From positions 1 through 39,166 of the forward strand of contig CAKUAK010000103.1 of the NCBI GenBank assembly GCA_934636325.1: 39,166 nt of DNA, read 5' to 3'. This stretch comes from an uncultured Eubacteriales bacterium (GTDB lineage Bacteria > Bacillota > Clostridia > Oscillospirales > Butyricicoccaceae). A program made the translations under genes and the position numbers. Shown here one piece after another: positions 29,941 through 37,831 of the stretch (within the stretch, counting starts at the first letter, position 1; the number at the start of each line of letters is the position of its first letter). The notes below the pieces were generated by a model. The model made no database searches. It was not told the origin of the DNA and saw nothing but the letters and a program-made list of their open reading frames with translations.

Positions 29941-30837
29941 CTAATACCCATTTTGAGAAAACATAAATGCCTTTTCAGCATTTTTAACGAAATCAAGGAA
30001 CTGCTCGGCCGCGGGAGAATAGCTCTGATCCTTCTTCCATGCGAGCACCGTCCCTGTCTCCAGCTTGGGAAACAGCGGCACAAACGTCACCGCGTCGGAG
30101 ATATTTCCGAAGTCAAAAGAAAGGGCCGCCCCCACGCCGTTCTCCACCATATTGGCGGCGTTGAGAATAAGATTGAAATATCCGGCGATCTCTATTTTAT
30201 CGTATGCATCGCCGAACCACCCGGCAAGCTCACTGCGTACACTTTCGCGCACGCTTATGAGCAGCGGCGTGCCGACCAGATCCTGCGGGGTCACGCCGCT
30301 TTTTTCGGCCAGCCTGTGCCCCTTCGGCACCAGGACGCCCCACCTGTCCTTCTGCGGCACACGCAGAAAGGCATAGCGCCCGATATCGACCGGCTCGGCC
30401 AGCAGGCCCATATCCAAAAGGCCCTTTTCAATGCGCTCTTTTACATCGTCGGCATTGGCGCTGTAAATGCTGAACTGCACCTGCGGATGCAGCCTTCTGA
30501 ACTCGACGATATGCTCCGAAAGAAAGCTCATGCCCCTTGTCTCGCCGCACCCGATGGAGACCTCTCCGGTCAGCTCTTCCTCGTGATGCTGAAGCTCGCG
30601 CTCGGCCTTGTCGGCCAGCTCTATGATCTCCTGGGCCCGCCTGCGCAGCAGCATACCGTCGTCGGTCAGAACGACGCGGTACTGGCTGCGCCGGAACAGC
30701 TTGACGCCAAGCTCGTTCTCCAGCTGCATAAGCTGGCGTGAAAGGGTCGGCTGTGTCACATGGAGCAGCGTGGCCGCCTTGGTTATGTTTTCCTCACGAG
30801 CAACGGCAAGAAAATAGCGCAGGACACGCAGCTCCAT
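29941..30837 (-). CDS. LysR-family transcriptional regulator
   Basis: 298 residues. N-terminal winged HTH (MELRVLRYFLAVAREENITKAATLLHVTQPTLSRQLMQLENELGVKLFRR) and a C-terminal co-inducer domain of the periplasmic-binding fold from about residue 90 (GEVSIGCGETRGMSFLSEHIVEFRRLHPQVQ). The ATG at 30837 was chosen for GGGAGGGA at 7-8 nt and for the canonical MELRVLRYF start. It is upstream of and co-oriented with the MerR redox operon but separated by a terminator. Its long leader holds two adjacent hairpins. Confidence 0.93.
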   Translation of the reverse strand: MELRVLRYFLAVAREENITKAATLLHVTQPTLSRQLMQLENELGVKLFRRSQYRVVLTDDGMLLRRRAQEIIELADKAERELQHHEEELTGEVSIGCGETRGMSFLSEHIVEFRRLHPQVQFSIYSANADDVKERIEKGLLDMGLLAEPVDIGRYAFLRVPQKDRWGVLVPKGHRLAEKSGVTPQDLVGTPLLISVRESVRSELAGWFGDAYDKIEIAGYFNLILNAANMVENGVGAALSFDFGNISDAVTFVPLFPKLETGTVLAWKKDQSYSPAAEQFLDFVKNAEKAFMFSQNGY

Positions 30838-30965
30838 CAAATCCCTCCCATCCAGCGGCATGCCGGTGATCTTTTATAAAAAAACGGCAAAGAATACCTG
30901 TACATACTGTGTTTAAGCCGTTTTCAGGCTCCTTCCGTCACAGAAGGAGCCTTGATATATGATTT
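30838..30965 (-). promoter_or_regulatory. Structured leader of lysR, attenuator-like
   Basis: Two adjacent hairpins lie between the promoter and the start codon. Hairpin 1 has 10-bp perfect arms AGGCTCCTTC (30926-30935) and its complement (30943-30952). Hairpin 2 has arms at 30881-30888 and 30917-30924 (AAAACGGC/GCCGTTTT) and on the minus strand ends in a run of seven T (30878-30884) just before the RBS. This looks like a terminator ahead of the gene, i.e. possible attenuation. No known riboswitch or T-box motif was recognised. Confidence 0.5.
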
Positions 30966-30994
30966 ATTATATCATATCGAAACCTTGATTTAAA
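30966..30994 (-). promoter_or_regulatory. Promoter of lysR
   Basis: Extended -10 TGATATAAT (TATAAT at 30966-30971) with TTTAAA (30989-30994) 17 bp upstream on the minus strand. Confidence 0.65.
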
Positions 30995-31054
30995 CCGCAA
31001 ATTTAGAATACCCCCCGACGGATGAAGCGGCCGAACAGATATCACAAAACAGGC

Positions 31055-31118
31055 TTGACAATCTCAGTCTATTCATGATAGACTTCAAATATCATCATGG
31101 GTCTATCACAAATAGACC
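31055..31118 (+). promoter_or_regulatory. Promoter and two operators of blaI-blaR1
   Basis: TTGACA at 31055-31060 and a weak -10 TAGACT at 31079-31084. Two palindromes of the same design, AGTCTAT-N5-ATAGACT (31066-31084) and GGTCTAT-N5-ATAGACC (31100-31118), are spaced 34 bp. The first covers the spacer and -10, the second lies before the RBS. They are well placed for BlaI autorepression. Confidence 0.8.
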
Positions 31119-31135
31119 AGCAAGGAGGTATCTAT

Positions 31136-31498
31136 ATGGAATGCTACAAGCTGGGCATTGTCGAGACACATTTTGCCGAACTGATCTGGCAGCACGAGCC
31201 GCTGACATCCGGCGAACTGGTCAAGCTGTGCGAGCAGGAGCTGCGGTGGAAAAAATCAACGACCTACACGGTTTTAAAAAAGCTCTGTGAGCACGGTATA
31301 TTCCAGAACAAAAACGGTATGGTGACTTCGATCTTGTCACAGGAGGAATACAACGCCATGCAGAGCGAGAAATTTGTCGAGGAGACCTTCGATGGCTCGC
31401 TGCCCGCCTTTCTCGCCGCCTTCACCACGCGGAAGTCCCTTTCTGAGAAGGACATTGCCGAGATCAAGCAGATGATCGACCGCTTCGGAAAGGAGTAA
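31136..31498 (+). CDS. blaI: BlaI/MecI-family repressor
   Basis: 120 residues. Winged-helix DNA-binding domain (residues 1-75: VETHFAELIWQHEPLTSGELVKLCEQELRWKKSTTYTVLKKLCEHGIF) and a C-terminal dimerisation helix region. In this family the repressor is inactivated by proteolysis when the membrane protease BlaR1 senses a signal. The ATG at 31136 follows AAGGAGG by 7 bases. Followed 6 bp later by the protease gene. The promoter carries two matching palindromes. The symbol denotes the family; the physiological signal need not be a beta-lactam. Confidence 0.92.
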   Translation: MECYKLGIVETHFAELIWQHEPLTSGELVKLCEQELRWKKSTTYTVLKKLCEHGIFQNKNGMVTSILSQEEYNAMQSEKFVEETFDGSLPAFLAAFTTRKSLSEKDIAEIKQMIDRFGKE

Positions 31499-31504
31499 CG
31501 CTCA

Positions 31505-33181
31505 ATGGCCAACGTCTTTTTAAAGCTCTTGAATCTGAGCATTTCGGCAAGCTGGCTGGTGCTTGCCGTTCTGGTGCTCCGCCTTGTGTTAAGGCGTTCG
31601 CCCAAGTGGATAAATGTCCTGCTTTGGGGCATCGTCGCCCTGCGCCTGATACTGCCCTTTTCCATCGAGAGCCCTTTGAGCCTTATACCCAGCGCCGAAA
31701 CGATCAGTCCCAGGGCCGTGCAGTTCGACCCCGCGCCCGCCATAACCAGCGGTGTGGATATCATTGATAACGCGGTCAACCCATCGCTCAGCAAAAGCTT
31801 TGCCGCCGAAGAGGAAATGAGCGTCAACCCGCTCTATGTCTGGGCAGAGATCGCGGGCTGTATCTGGCTCGTCGGCCTTGCCGCGATGCTTTTGTATGCC
31901 CTCGTGAGCTATCTCCGGCTGCGGAGGCGCGTGAGCGCGTCACTCTGTATGCGTGGGAATATCTTTCTCTGCGACGCCACCTCTTCACCGTTCATTTTGG
32001 GCATTGTCAGGCCGCGCATTTATCTGCCCTCTGCCCTTAACGAGGTGCAGCGGCGAAATGTTCTGGCCCACGAACGTGCCCACCTTGCGCGCCGAGACCA
32101 CTTGTGGAAGCCGCTGGGCTTTGCGCTGCTGGCCGTCTACTGGTTCGATCCGATGCTGTGGCTGGCATATGCGCTGTTCTGCCGTGATATCGAGCTGGCC
32201 TGCGACGAGCGTGTGATCCGCGATATGGACAAAGAGGCCGTCAGGACCTATTCGACGGTACTGCTGGCATGCAGCATGCCGCGCAAGATGTCGCTCTCCT
32301 GCCCGCTGGCTTTCGGCGAGGTCGGCGTGAAAGAGCGGGTGAAAAATATGCTTCATTACAAAAAGCCCGCGTTCCTGATGATCGCGGCCTCGATAGTTGT
32401 CTGCATTGTCGTGGCGGTATGCTTTCTGACCGATCCCCAGCACGAAACTATCAGGTGGGCAAAGGACCTGCGCGTGGAGGATGTGGCGCGGATCGAGCTG
32501 GCCGTCATGCCGCAGATCAGCGGCAGACAGTATAAAGACCTGACCTCTGATGAGATCGTCGAGGCGGTCGCCCTTATCAACAAAAGCAGCGGGAGCTATG
32601 TCAGCGCGCCGGAGGCTCTCAGCGGCAGTACGGCTACTCTCTATGTCACCACGACCGACGGCATTCAGCACACGGTCACGAACAGCGGTAATGTCTATCT
32701 CTGCATTGACGGAGACACCTACCGCGGCAGCCATATCTCATGGCCGTACACCGAGGGGGATTCTCCCCTACCCGACAGCTTCCAGGTCGGTGATACCCAA
32801 ACCGGCGATGACGACCGCTTTTACGCCGATGAGTGGAGCATCCGCATCCTCGGCCGATGGCTTCGCAATGCCGGAACACGCCGGTGGTGGTCTGACAGCA
32901 GCGACACCTATATCGACGTTATAAAGCAGGACAGCCTTGCAGATGAGCTGACCGGTCTGCGTAACTCCGGCCGCACCGTAGAGGAGCTGGATGGATACTA
33001 TCGCTGCGTCACGCAGGAGGGGTTAAGCAACACTATAGTCTATCTCTATCCCGTGTCGGCCGACGGCACGTGCTATTGGGTCGAGATCCATTGGAGCCTT
33101 GACAATGCCGACCAGGCTGAAGTCGAATCACAGGCGGAACAGCTTCGCATGATGGCCGAGAGCTTCCGGCTTGAGAGCTGA
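31505..33181 (+). CDS. BlaR1-like M56 membrane metalloprotease with atypical sensor domain
   Basis: 558 residues. Membrane helices at about 10-28, 37-52, 112-136 and 287-309. The zinc site is HERAH (His189-Glu190-His193) with Glu230 in IELACDERV, all on the cytoplasmic side. The extracellular C-terminal part (about 310-558) shows no penicillin-binding S-x-x-K/S-x-N/K-T-G arrangement, so it is not a classic beta-lactam sensor. Partner of the BlaI repressor 6 bp upstream. No beta-lactamase or PBP gene follows before the terminator, so its regulated targets lie elsewhere or are the pair itself. Confidence 0.9.
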   Translation: MANVFLKLLNLSISASWLVLAVLVLRLVLRRSPKWINVLLWGIVALRLILPFSIESPLSLIPSAETISPRAVQFDPAPAITSGVDIIDNAVNPSLSKSFAAEEEMSVNPLYVWAEIAGCIWLVGLAAMLLYALVSYLRLRRRVSASLCMRGNIFLCDATSSPFILGIVRPRIYLPSALNEVQRRNVLAHERAHLARRDHLWKPLGFALLAVYWFDPMLWLAYALFCRDIELACDERVIRDMDKEAVRTYSTVLLACSMPRKMSLSCPLAFGEVGVKERVKNMLHYKKPAFLMIAASIVVCIVVAVCFLTDPQHETIRWAKDLRVEDVARIELAVMPQISGRQYKDLTSDEIVEAVALINKSSGSYVSAPEALSGSTATLYVTTTDGIQHTVTNSGNVYLCIDGDTYRGSHISWPYTEGDSPLPDSFQVGDTQTGDDDRFYADEWSIRILGRWLRNAGTRRWWSDSSDTYIDVIKQDSLADELTGLRNSGRTVEELDGYYRCVTQEGLSNTIVYLYPVSADGTCYWVEIHWSLDNADQAEVESQAEQLRMMAESFRLES

Positions 33182-33196
33182 GGGGCTGCTTATACC

Positions 33197-33235
33197 AAAA
33201 GAGGATGGCATCAAAATACGATGCCATCCTCTTTT
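33197..33235 (+). terminator. Terminator of blaI-blaR1
   Basis: A 15-bp perfect stem (AAAAGAGGATGGCAT at 33197-33211 with its complement at 33221-33235), 9-nt loop and T/A-rich tail, 15 bases after the stop. Confidence 0.9.
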
Positions 33236-33282
33236 ATATATTTTGCCTGTTGTACCGTTTCTGTATCTCTATATAAAAATGA

Positions 33283-33304
33283 AGCAGGCGATAGAACACC
33301 TGCT
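33283..33304 (-). terminator. Terminator of tRNA-Pro
   Basis: On the minus strand an 8-bp stem (AGCAGGTG with CGCCTGCT, one G-U pair) and 6-nt loop, followed by TCATTTTTATA, 9 bases after the tRNA 3' end. Confidence 0.75.
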
Positions 33305-33313
33305 CCGAAATAA

Positions 33314-33389
33314 TGGTCGGAGTGATGCGACTTGAACGCACGGCCTCTTGGTCCCGAACCAAGCGCTCTGCCAGCTGAGCTACACCCCG
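33314..33389 (-). tRNA. tRNA-Pro (anticodon CGG)
   Basis: A 76-base cloverleaf on the minus strand. The acceptor arm CGGGGTG pairs with CACTCCG (one G-U), followed by A73 and an encoded CCA. The D arm is GCTCAGCTGGCAGAGC. The anticodon stem CTTGG/CCAAG encloses TTCGGGA, giving anticodon CGG for CCG proline codons. The T arm contains GTTCAAGTC. The C1-G72 pair is typical of bacterial tRNA-Pro. It has its own promoter and terminator and sits between converging or divergent protein genes. Confidence 0.97.
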
Positions 33390-33408
33390 TTATTGATTGT
33401 GCTCATAT

Positions 33409-33438
33409 ATTATACTTTAATCCGGGGCCCGATGTCAA
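33409..33438 (-). promoter_or_regulatory. Promoter of tRNA-Pro
   Basis: Perfect TTGACA (33433-33438) and TATAAT (33409-33414) on the minus strand, 18 bp apart, ending 20 bases before the tRNA 5' end. Such a consensus promoter fits a stable RNA gene. Confidence 0.85.
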
Positions 33439-33497
33439 CACAATTATTTCAGTTTCCATTCTTCTTTATCATGTTAAAGCAAATCGACGCTTTTCGC

Positions 33498-33526
33498 TTT
33501 ACGCGGAGGGATTTTTGTGGTATAAT
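33498..33526 (+). promoter_or_regulatory. Promoter of the M20 amidohydrolase gene
   Basis: Extended -10 TGGTATAAT (TATAAT at 33521-33526) with TTTACG (33498-33503) 17 bp upstream. Confidence 0.7.
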
Positions 33527-33622
33527 TTAGATGCTTTCAATATTATTTGTTTTAACGGAAGCCACTTTTTGTTGTATTTTCACAAATCAAATCGATTCTT
33601 TTTGTAAAGGATGGTCAACGAA

Positions 33623-35053
33623 ATGAGCATTGAAAAAATCATCGAGTGCATCAACTCGAAGGCCGGCAAGCTGATAAAGGCCAGCGACAACGTATGGGAA
33701 TACGCCGAAACAGCCTTTACCGAGCATAAGTCGATGGAAGAGCTCTGCGCGCTTCTCGAATCCGAAGGCTTCAAGGTGGAAAAGGGCATCGGCGGGGTCG
33801 AAACGGCCTTCTCGGGCACCTTCGGCAGCGGCAAGCCCGTCATCGGCCTGCTTGGCGAATACGACGCCCTGTTTGGCCTGAGCCAGGTCGCGGGCGCGAC
33901 AGAAAAGGAATGGTATAAGGAAGGCTGCCCCGGTCACGGCTGCGGACATAACCTCCTTGGCGTAGGCTCCATCGCCGCCGCCATCGCCGTAAAGCAGTTC
34001 CTTGAAGAAAGCGGCCAGTCGGGCACGGTCATCTATTACGGATGCCCCGGCGAAGAGGGCGGCTCGGGCAAGGCCTTCATGGCCCGCGAAGGCGTTTTCG
34101 ACGTTCTTGACGCCGCTATCACATGGCATCCCGGCACGACCAACGCCGCCGCCAACACCAGCTCTCTTGCCAACATCCAGGTCAAGTTCAAGTTCTATGG
34201 CGTATCGGCCCACGCCGCCGGCGATCCCTACAACGGACGGTCGGCCCTCGACGCCGTCGAGCTGCTCAATGTCGGCGTTCAGTTCCTGCGTGAGCACATC
34301 ATCCCCGAGGCAAGGGTACACTATGCCATCACCAACACCGGCGGATTCTCCCCCAATGTCGTCCAGCCTGTGGCCGAGGTCCTTTATCTCTGCCGCGCGC
34401 CGAAGAACAAGCAGGCACAGGAGATCTATGAGTGGGTCATCGACATCGCCAAGGGCGCGGCTCTCATGACACACACAAGGATGGAATACGAGTTCATCAA
34501 GGCCTGCTCCAATGTCGTCAACAACGTCACCCTCGAGCGCGACCTTTATGAAAACCTCAATAAGGTACCCATGCCCCAGTACACCGAAGAAGAGCTCAAG
34601 CTGGCCGAGGTATATAAATCGACGGCCCCCGCCGTTCAGGATCTGGTCGAAAAGAACCGCGAGGCCGGACCCGAAGCCGTCAAGTTCATCAAAGAGCATG
34701 TCGGCCATCCCCTCAACGATTTCATCATGCCCTATTATCCCTCCGGCAAGGCTATGGGCGGTTCGACCGACGTCGGCGATGTAAGCTGGGTCTGCCCGAC
34801 AGCCCAGATCAACACCGTAACGCTGGCCGCCGACACCCCGGGCCACAGCTGGCAGATCGTCGCACAGGGCAAGTCCTCTATCGCCCACAAGGGTATGCTC
34901 TATGCCGGCGAGGTCATGGCCGCCACAGTCATCGACCTGATGACCAAGCCCGAGCTGCTTGCCGCCGCCAAGGCCGAGCATGCCGAGGCCGTCGGCCCCG
35001 AGGGCTATATCTGCCCGATCCCCAAGGGTATAAAGCCCCAGCCCATCAAATAG
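33623..35053 (+). CDS. M20 family amidohydrolase (AbgB-like)
   Basis: 476 residues, a zinc-dependent amidohydrolase related to p-aminobenzoyl-glutamate hydrolase subunit B and indole-acetyl-amino-acid hydrolases. The metal site is visible in IGLLGEYDALFGLSQ (about 74-88), GHGCGHNLLGVG (104-115), CPGEEGGSGKAFM (141-153) and ITWHPGTTNAA. The dimerisation or lid domain follows (VSAHAAGDPYNGRSALDAV). It lacks a signal peptide and is cytoplasmic. The ATG at 33623 is preferred because AAAGGATGG is then about 8-12 bases away; the in-frame ATG at 33611 would abut the AAAGG. Monocistronic between its own promoter and terminator. Substrate unknown. Confidence 0.9.
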   Translation: MSIEKIIECINSKAGKLIKASDNVWEYAETAFTEHKSMEELCALLESEGFKVEKGIGGVETAFSGTFGSGKPVIGLLGEYDALFGLSQVAGATEKEWYKEGCPGHGCGHNLLGVGSIAAAIAVKQFLEESGQSGTVIYYGCPGEEGGSGKAFMAREGVFDVLDAAITWHPGTTNAAANTSSLANIQVKFKFYGVSAHAAGDPYNGRSALDAVELLNVGVQFLREHIIPEARVHYAITNTGGFSPNVVQPVAEVLYLCRAPKNKQAQEIYEWVIDIAKGAALMTHTRMEYEFIKACSNVVNNVTLERDLYENLNKVPMPQYTEEELKLAEVYKSTAPAVQDLVEKNREAGPEAVKFIKEHVGHPLNDFIMPYYPSGKAMGGSTDVGDVSWVCPTAQINTVTLAADTPGHSWQIVAQGKSSIAHKGMLYAGEVMAATVIDLMTKPELLAAAKAEHAEAVGPEGYICPIPKGIKPQPIK

Positions 35054-35070
35054 GATACATAGCTATTCCA

Positions 35071-35094
35071 GCCGTCCGGCAAAAGCCGGGCGGC
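35071..35094 (+). terminator. Terminator of the amidohydrolase gene
   Basis: GCCGTCCGGC-AAAA-GCCGGGCGGC hairpin (10-bp stem with one G-U pair in the plus-strand RNA) followed by CTTTTCATT, 17 bases after the stop. Confidence 0.9.
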
Positions 35095-35139
35095 CTTTTC
35101 ATTATTCATTTTCCGTCAATGGATTCGCGCCCTGTCCCG

Positions 35140-35148
35140 TGATATAAT
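35140..35148 (+). promoter_or_regulatory. Extended -10 promoter of the TetR gene
   Basis: TGATATAAT (TATAAT at 35143-35148), 31 bases before the ATG, with no good -35. The TG extension compensates. Confidence 0.55.
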
Positions 35149-35179
35149 ACAGCCAAACCCGGGAAACGGAGGAACTGTT

Positions 35180-35749
35180 ATGTCACAGGTGACAAAAAGG
35201 GCGCTGGAGGCCTCGCTTAAAAAGCTGCTGCTTCAAAAGCCCCTGACAAAAATTACGATAAACGACATAACCGAGGACTGCGGCATAAGCCGCATGACCT
35301 TTTACTATCATTTCAAGGATATATACGATCTTGTCGAATGGGTCTGCGTCGAAGACGCCAAACAGGCGCTTGAGGACAAAAAGCACTATGATACCTGGCA
35401 GCAGGGCTTTTTACAGATCTTCGAGGCGGTCGAGGCAAACAAGCCCTTCATAATGAATGTCTATCGCTCGGTCGGACGCGAGCATATAGAGACCTATCTC
35501 CACAAGCTGACCTATGATCTTATGATAGGGGTGATTGAAGAGCGCGCCGAAGGCATGGATGTCCGCCGCGACGACAAAGAGTTCATCGCAAACTTCTATA
35601 AGCACGCGCTGGTCGGCCTCATGCTCGACTGGGTCAAAAACGATATGAAGGAGGATCCGCACAAGATAATCCACCGCCTGACCCTTCTTGTCAGCGGCAA
35701 TATCGCCTCTGCCCTCGAACGCTATCGCACAGATATCATCGAAGCCTGA
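35180..35749 (+). CDS. TetR-family transcriptional regulator
   Basis: 189 residues. The N-terminal HTH (residues about 8-50: LEASLKKLLLQKPLTKITINDITEDCGISRMTFYYHFKDIYDLV) is a textbook TetR sequence. The helical C-terminal domain resembles the DhaS-type group of Firmicutes. The ATG at 35180 follows CGGAGGAAC by a few bases. It lies directly upstream of the oleate hydratase gene in the same direction, with a long palindrome between them, so it is the likely repressor responding to fatty acids or a related ligand (inference). Confidence 0.92.
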   Translation: MSQVTKRALEASLKKLLLQKPLTKITINDITEDCGISRMTFYYHFKDIYDLVEWVCVEDAKQALEDKKHYDTWQQGFLQIFEAVEANKPFIMNVYRSVGREHIETYLHKLTYDLMIGVIEERAEGMDVRRDDKEFIANFYKHALVGLMLDWVKNDMKEDPHKIIHRLTLLVSGNIASALERYRTDIIEA

Positions 35750-35765
35750 TTTTTTATCAATCACG

Positions 35766-35794
35766 GCCATTTGATAAAACTTTTATCAAATGGC
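35766..35794 (+). promoter_or_regulatory. Perfect 29-bp palindrome between tetR and oleate hydratase
   Basis: Arms GCCATTTGATAAAA (35766-35779) and TTTTATCAAATGGC (35781-35794) around one central C, followed by TTTTTC. It can act as the terminator of the tetR transcript, and its form also suits a TetR-type operator just upstream of the candidate oleate hydratase promoter. Confidence 0.75.
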
Positions 35795-35806
35795 TTTTTC
35801 TGTTTA

Positions 35807-35835
35807 TTGTGATCTTTTTCCGGCAATGCTAATAT
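35807..35835 (+). promoter_or_regulatory. Candidate promoter of oleate hydratase
   Basis: TTGTGA (35807-35812) and TAATAT (35830-35835), 17 bp apart; each matches 4 of 6. Lies 13 bp beyond the palindrome. Confidence 0.45.
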
Positions 35836-35884
35836 ACAGCCATAAGGAAAAGAAAACACCACCGATAAAACAGGAGGCATATAT

Positions 35885-37660
35885 ATGTATTATTCAAGCG
35901 GTAACTATGAAGCCTTTGCCCGTCCGAAGAAGCCCGAGGGCGTCGACGGAAAATCGGCATATATAATCGGCAGCGGCCTTGCGGCGCTGACCGCGGCCTG
36001 CTATCTTGTCCGCGACGGACAGATGAAGGGCGAACGCATTCACATCCTCGAAAAGGATAAGGTCGCCGGCGGCGCATGCGACGGATACAAGTTCGAAAAC
36101 ATCGGCTATGTCATGCGCGGCGGCCGCGAGATGGACAACCATTTCGAGGTCATGTGGGATCTGCTCCACTCCATCCCCTCTATCGAGACCGAGGGTGCAA
36201 GCGTTCTTGACGAATACTACTGGCTCAACAAGGCCGACCCCAACTACTCCCTCTGCCGCGCCACCGAAAAGCGCGGACAGGACGCCCATACCGACGGCAA
36301 GTTCGATATTTCCGACAAGGGCGCCCTTGAGATCATGAAGCTCTTCTTCACACCCAGCGAAGAGCTCCAGGACAAGCGCATAACCGATGTCTTTGACGAC
36401 GAGGTCTTTAACTCCAACTTCTGGCTTTACTGGCGCACGATGTTCGCCTTTGAAAACTGGCACAGCGCCCTTGAGATGAAGCTTTATATCCAGCGCTATA
36501 TCCACCATATCGGCGGCCTGCCCGATTTCAAGGCCCTCCGCTTCACCAAGTATAACCAGTATGAGTCGATCATCCTACCGATGGTCAAGTACCTCGAAGA
36601 TCACGGCGTCTGCTTCCACTTCGGAGTAAAGGTCACCAATGTCCGCTTCGACTGCACAAACGGACGCAAGCAGGCGACCCGCATAGATATCATCCATGAC
36701 GACAAGGAAGACGGCATCGACCTGACCGAAAACGATCTTGTTTTCATCACCAACGGCGGCTGCGTCGAGAACTCTTCGATGGGCAGTCAGAATACCCCCG
36801 CGCCCTATAATACAGAGATCAAGCCGGGCGGCGGCTGGGATATGTGGCGAAAGATCGCCGCACAGGACCCGGCCTTCGGCCATCCCGATAAGTTCTGCAG
36901 CGACCCCGAGCAGACAAATTGGATGAGCGCCACCGTAGAGACCCTTGACGGACGCATCATCCCCTATATCAAGAATATCTGCAAGCGCGATCCCTTCTCT
37001 GGCGGTGTTGTTACCGGCGGCATCGTTACGGTCAAGGACTCCTCGTGGCTCATGAGCTGGACGATAAACCGCCAGCCTCAGTTCCGCGACCAACCCAAGG
37101 GACACTGCCTCGTATGGCTCTATTCCCTCTTCACCGACAAGCCGGGCGACTTTATCAAAAAGCCCATGCGTGAATGCACCGGCAAGGAGATCTGCATGGA
37201 ATGGCTCTATCACCTCGGTGTCCCCGAAAATGAGATCGAGGATATGGCTGAGCACAGCGCCAATACCGTGCCCGTCATGATGCCCTATATCGACGCCTTC
37301 TTCATGCCCCGCGCTTACGGCGACCGTCCCGCCGTTGTCCCCGAAGGATCTGTCAACTTCGCCTTCCTCGGCCAGTTCGCAGAGACACCCCGCGACACGA
37401 TATTCACCACCGAGTATTCCATGCGCACCGGCATGGAGGCCGTCTATACCCTGCTCAACGTCGACCGCGGCGTGCCCGAGGTCTGGGGCAGCGTCTTTGA
37501 CGTCCGCTCTCTGCTCGACGCCACGGTAAAGCTGCGCGACGGCAAGAAGGTGACCGACATGGATATGGGCTTCTTTGAAAAGATGGCCGCAAAAATGGCC
37601 CTCGAAAAGATCAACAACACCGACGTCGAAAAGCTCCTCAAGGCTTACAACGTCATCTGA
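35885..37660 (+). CDS. ohyA: Oleate hydratase (myosin-cross-reactive antigen family)
   Basis: 591 residues, FAD-dependent hydratase that adds water to cis-9 double bonds (oleate to 10-hydroxystearate). The dinucleotide fold is IIGSGLAALTAACYLVRDG (27-45), followed by EKDKVAGGACDGYK and the conserved RGGREMDNHFEVMWDLL (78-94), which carries the catalytic-region glutamate of the family. FTKYNQYESIILPMVKYLEDHGVCFHFG and the C-terminal FLGQFAETPRDTIFTTEYSMRTGMEAVYTLL are also diagnostic. Full length. GGAGG lies 7-8 bases before the ATG. Gut bacteria use it to detoxify unsaturated fatty acids. Downstream of a TetR regulator, with its own terminator. Confidence 0.97.
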   Translation: MYYSSGNYEAFARPKKPEGVDGKSAYIIGSGLAALTAACYLVRDGQMKGERIHILEKDKVAGGACDGYKFENIGYVMRGGREMDNHFEVMWDLLHSIPSIETEGASVLDEYYWLNKADPNYSLCRATEKRGQDAHTDGKFDISDKGALEIMKLFFTPSEELQDKRITDVFDDEVFNSNFWLYWRTMFAFENWHSALEMKLYIQRYIHHIGGLPDFKALRFTKYNQYESIILPMVKYLEDHGVCFHFGVKVTNVRFDCTNGRKQATRIDIIHDDKEDGIDLTENDLVFITNGGCVENSSMGSQNTPAPYNTEIKPGGGWDMWRKIAAQDPAFGHPDKFCSDPEQTNWMSATVETLDGRIIPYIKNICKRDPFSGGVVTGGIVTVKDSSWLMSWTINRQPQFRDQPKGHCLVWLYSLFTDKPGDFIKKPMRECTGKEICMEWLYHLGVPENEIEDMAEHSANTVPVMMPYIDAFFMPRAYGDRPAVVPEGSVNFAFLGQFAETPRDTIFTTEYSMRTGMEAVYTLLNVDRGVPEVWGSVFDVRSLLDATVKLRDGKKVTDMDMGFFEKMAAKMALEKINNTDVEKLLKAYNVI

Positions 37661-37680
37661 TAAAACCGTTTTCTCCCTCC

Positions 37681-37709
37681 GGCCTGCGCGGGATGTCCCC
37701 GCGCAGGCC
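37681..37709 (+). terminator. Terminator of oleate hydratase
   Basis: A 12-bp perfect GC-rich stem (GGCCTGCGCGGG at 37681-37692 with its complement at 37698-37709), 5-nt loop, followed by ATTATTATTTC. Confidence 0.85.
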
Positions 37710-37831
37710 ATTATTATTTCTAAACGCTTCGGTCAAAGCATATAGATATCGGGAAGGACCGGCGTGCCCCAGCAGGATGCCGTTTTCGGTATCTTTCAAC
37801 AAAAAGCGATTGTAAAATATGGTGATATTTT

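Noticed and set aside
30838..30960. T-box or known riboswitch upstream of lysR
   Set aside because: No T-box specifier or GGTGG-type antiterminator sequence is present and no familiar aptamer was recognised; left as an unclassified attenuator-like leader.
33197..33304. Neighbouring hairpins beside a tRNA as a possible integration (att) site
   Set aside because: The two hairpins are explained as terminators for converging transcripts, and no integrase gene or repeated tRNA end was found.
33587..34981. A 464-codon minus-strand open frame opposite the M20 amidohydrolase
   Set aside because: Glycine/aspartate-rich antisense shadow of a well-conserved gene with its own promoter and terminator.
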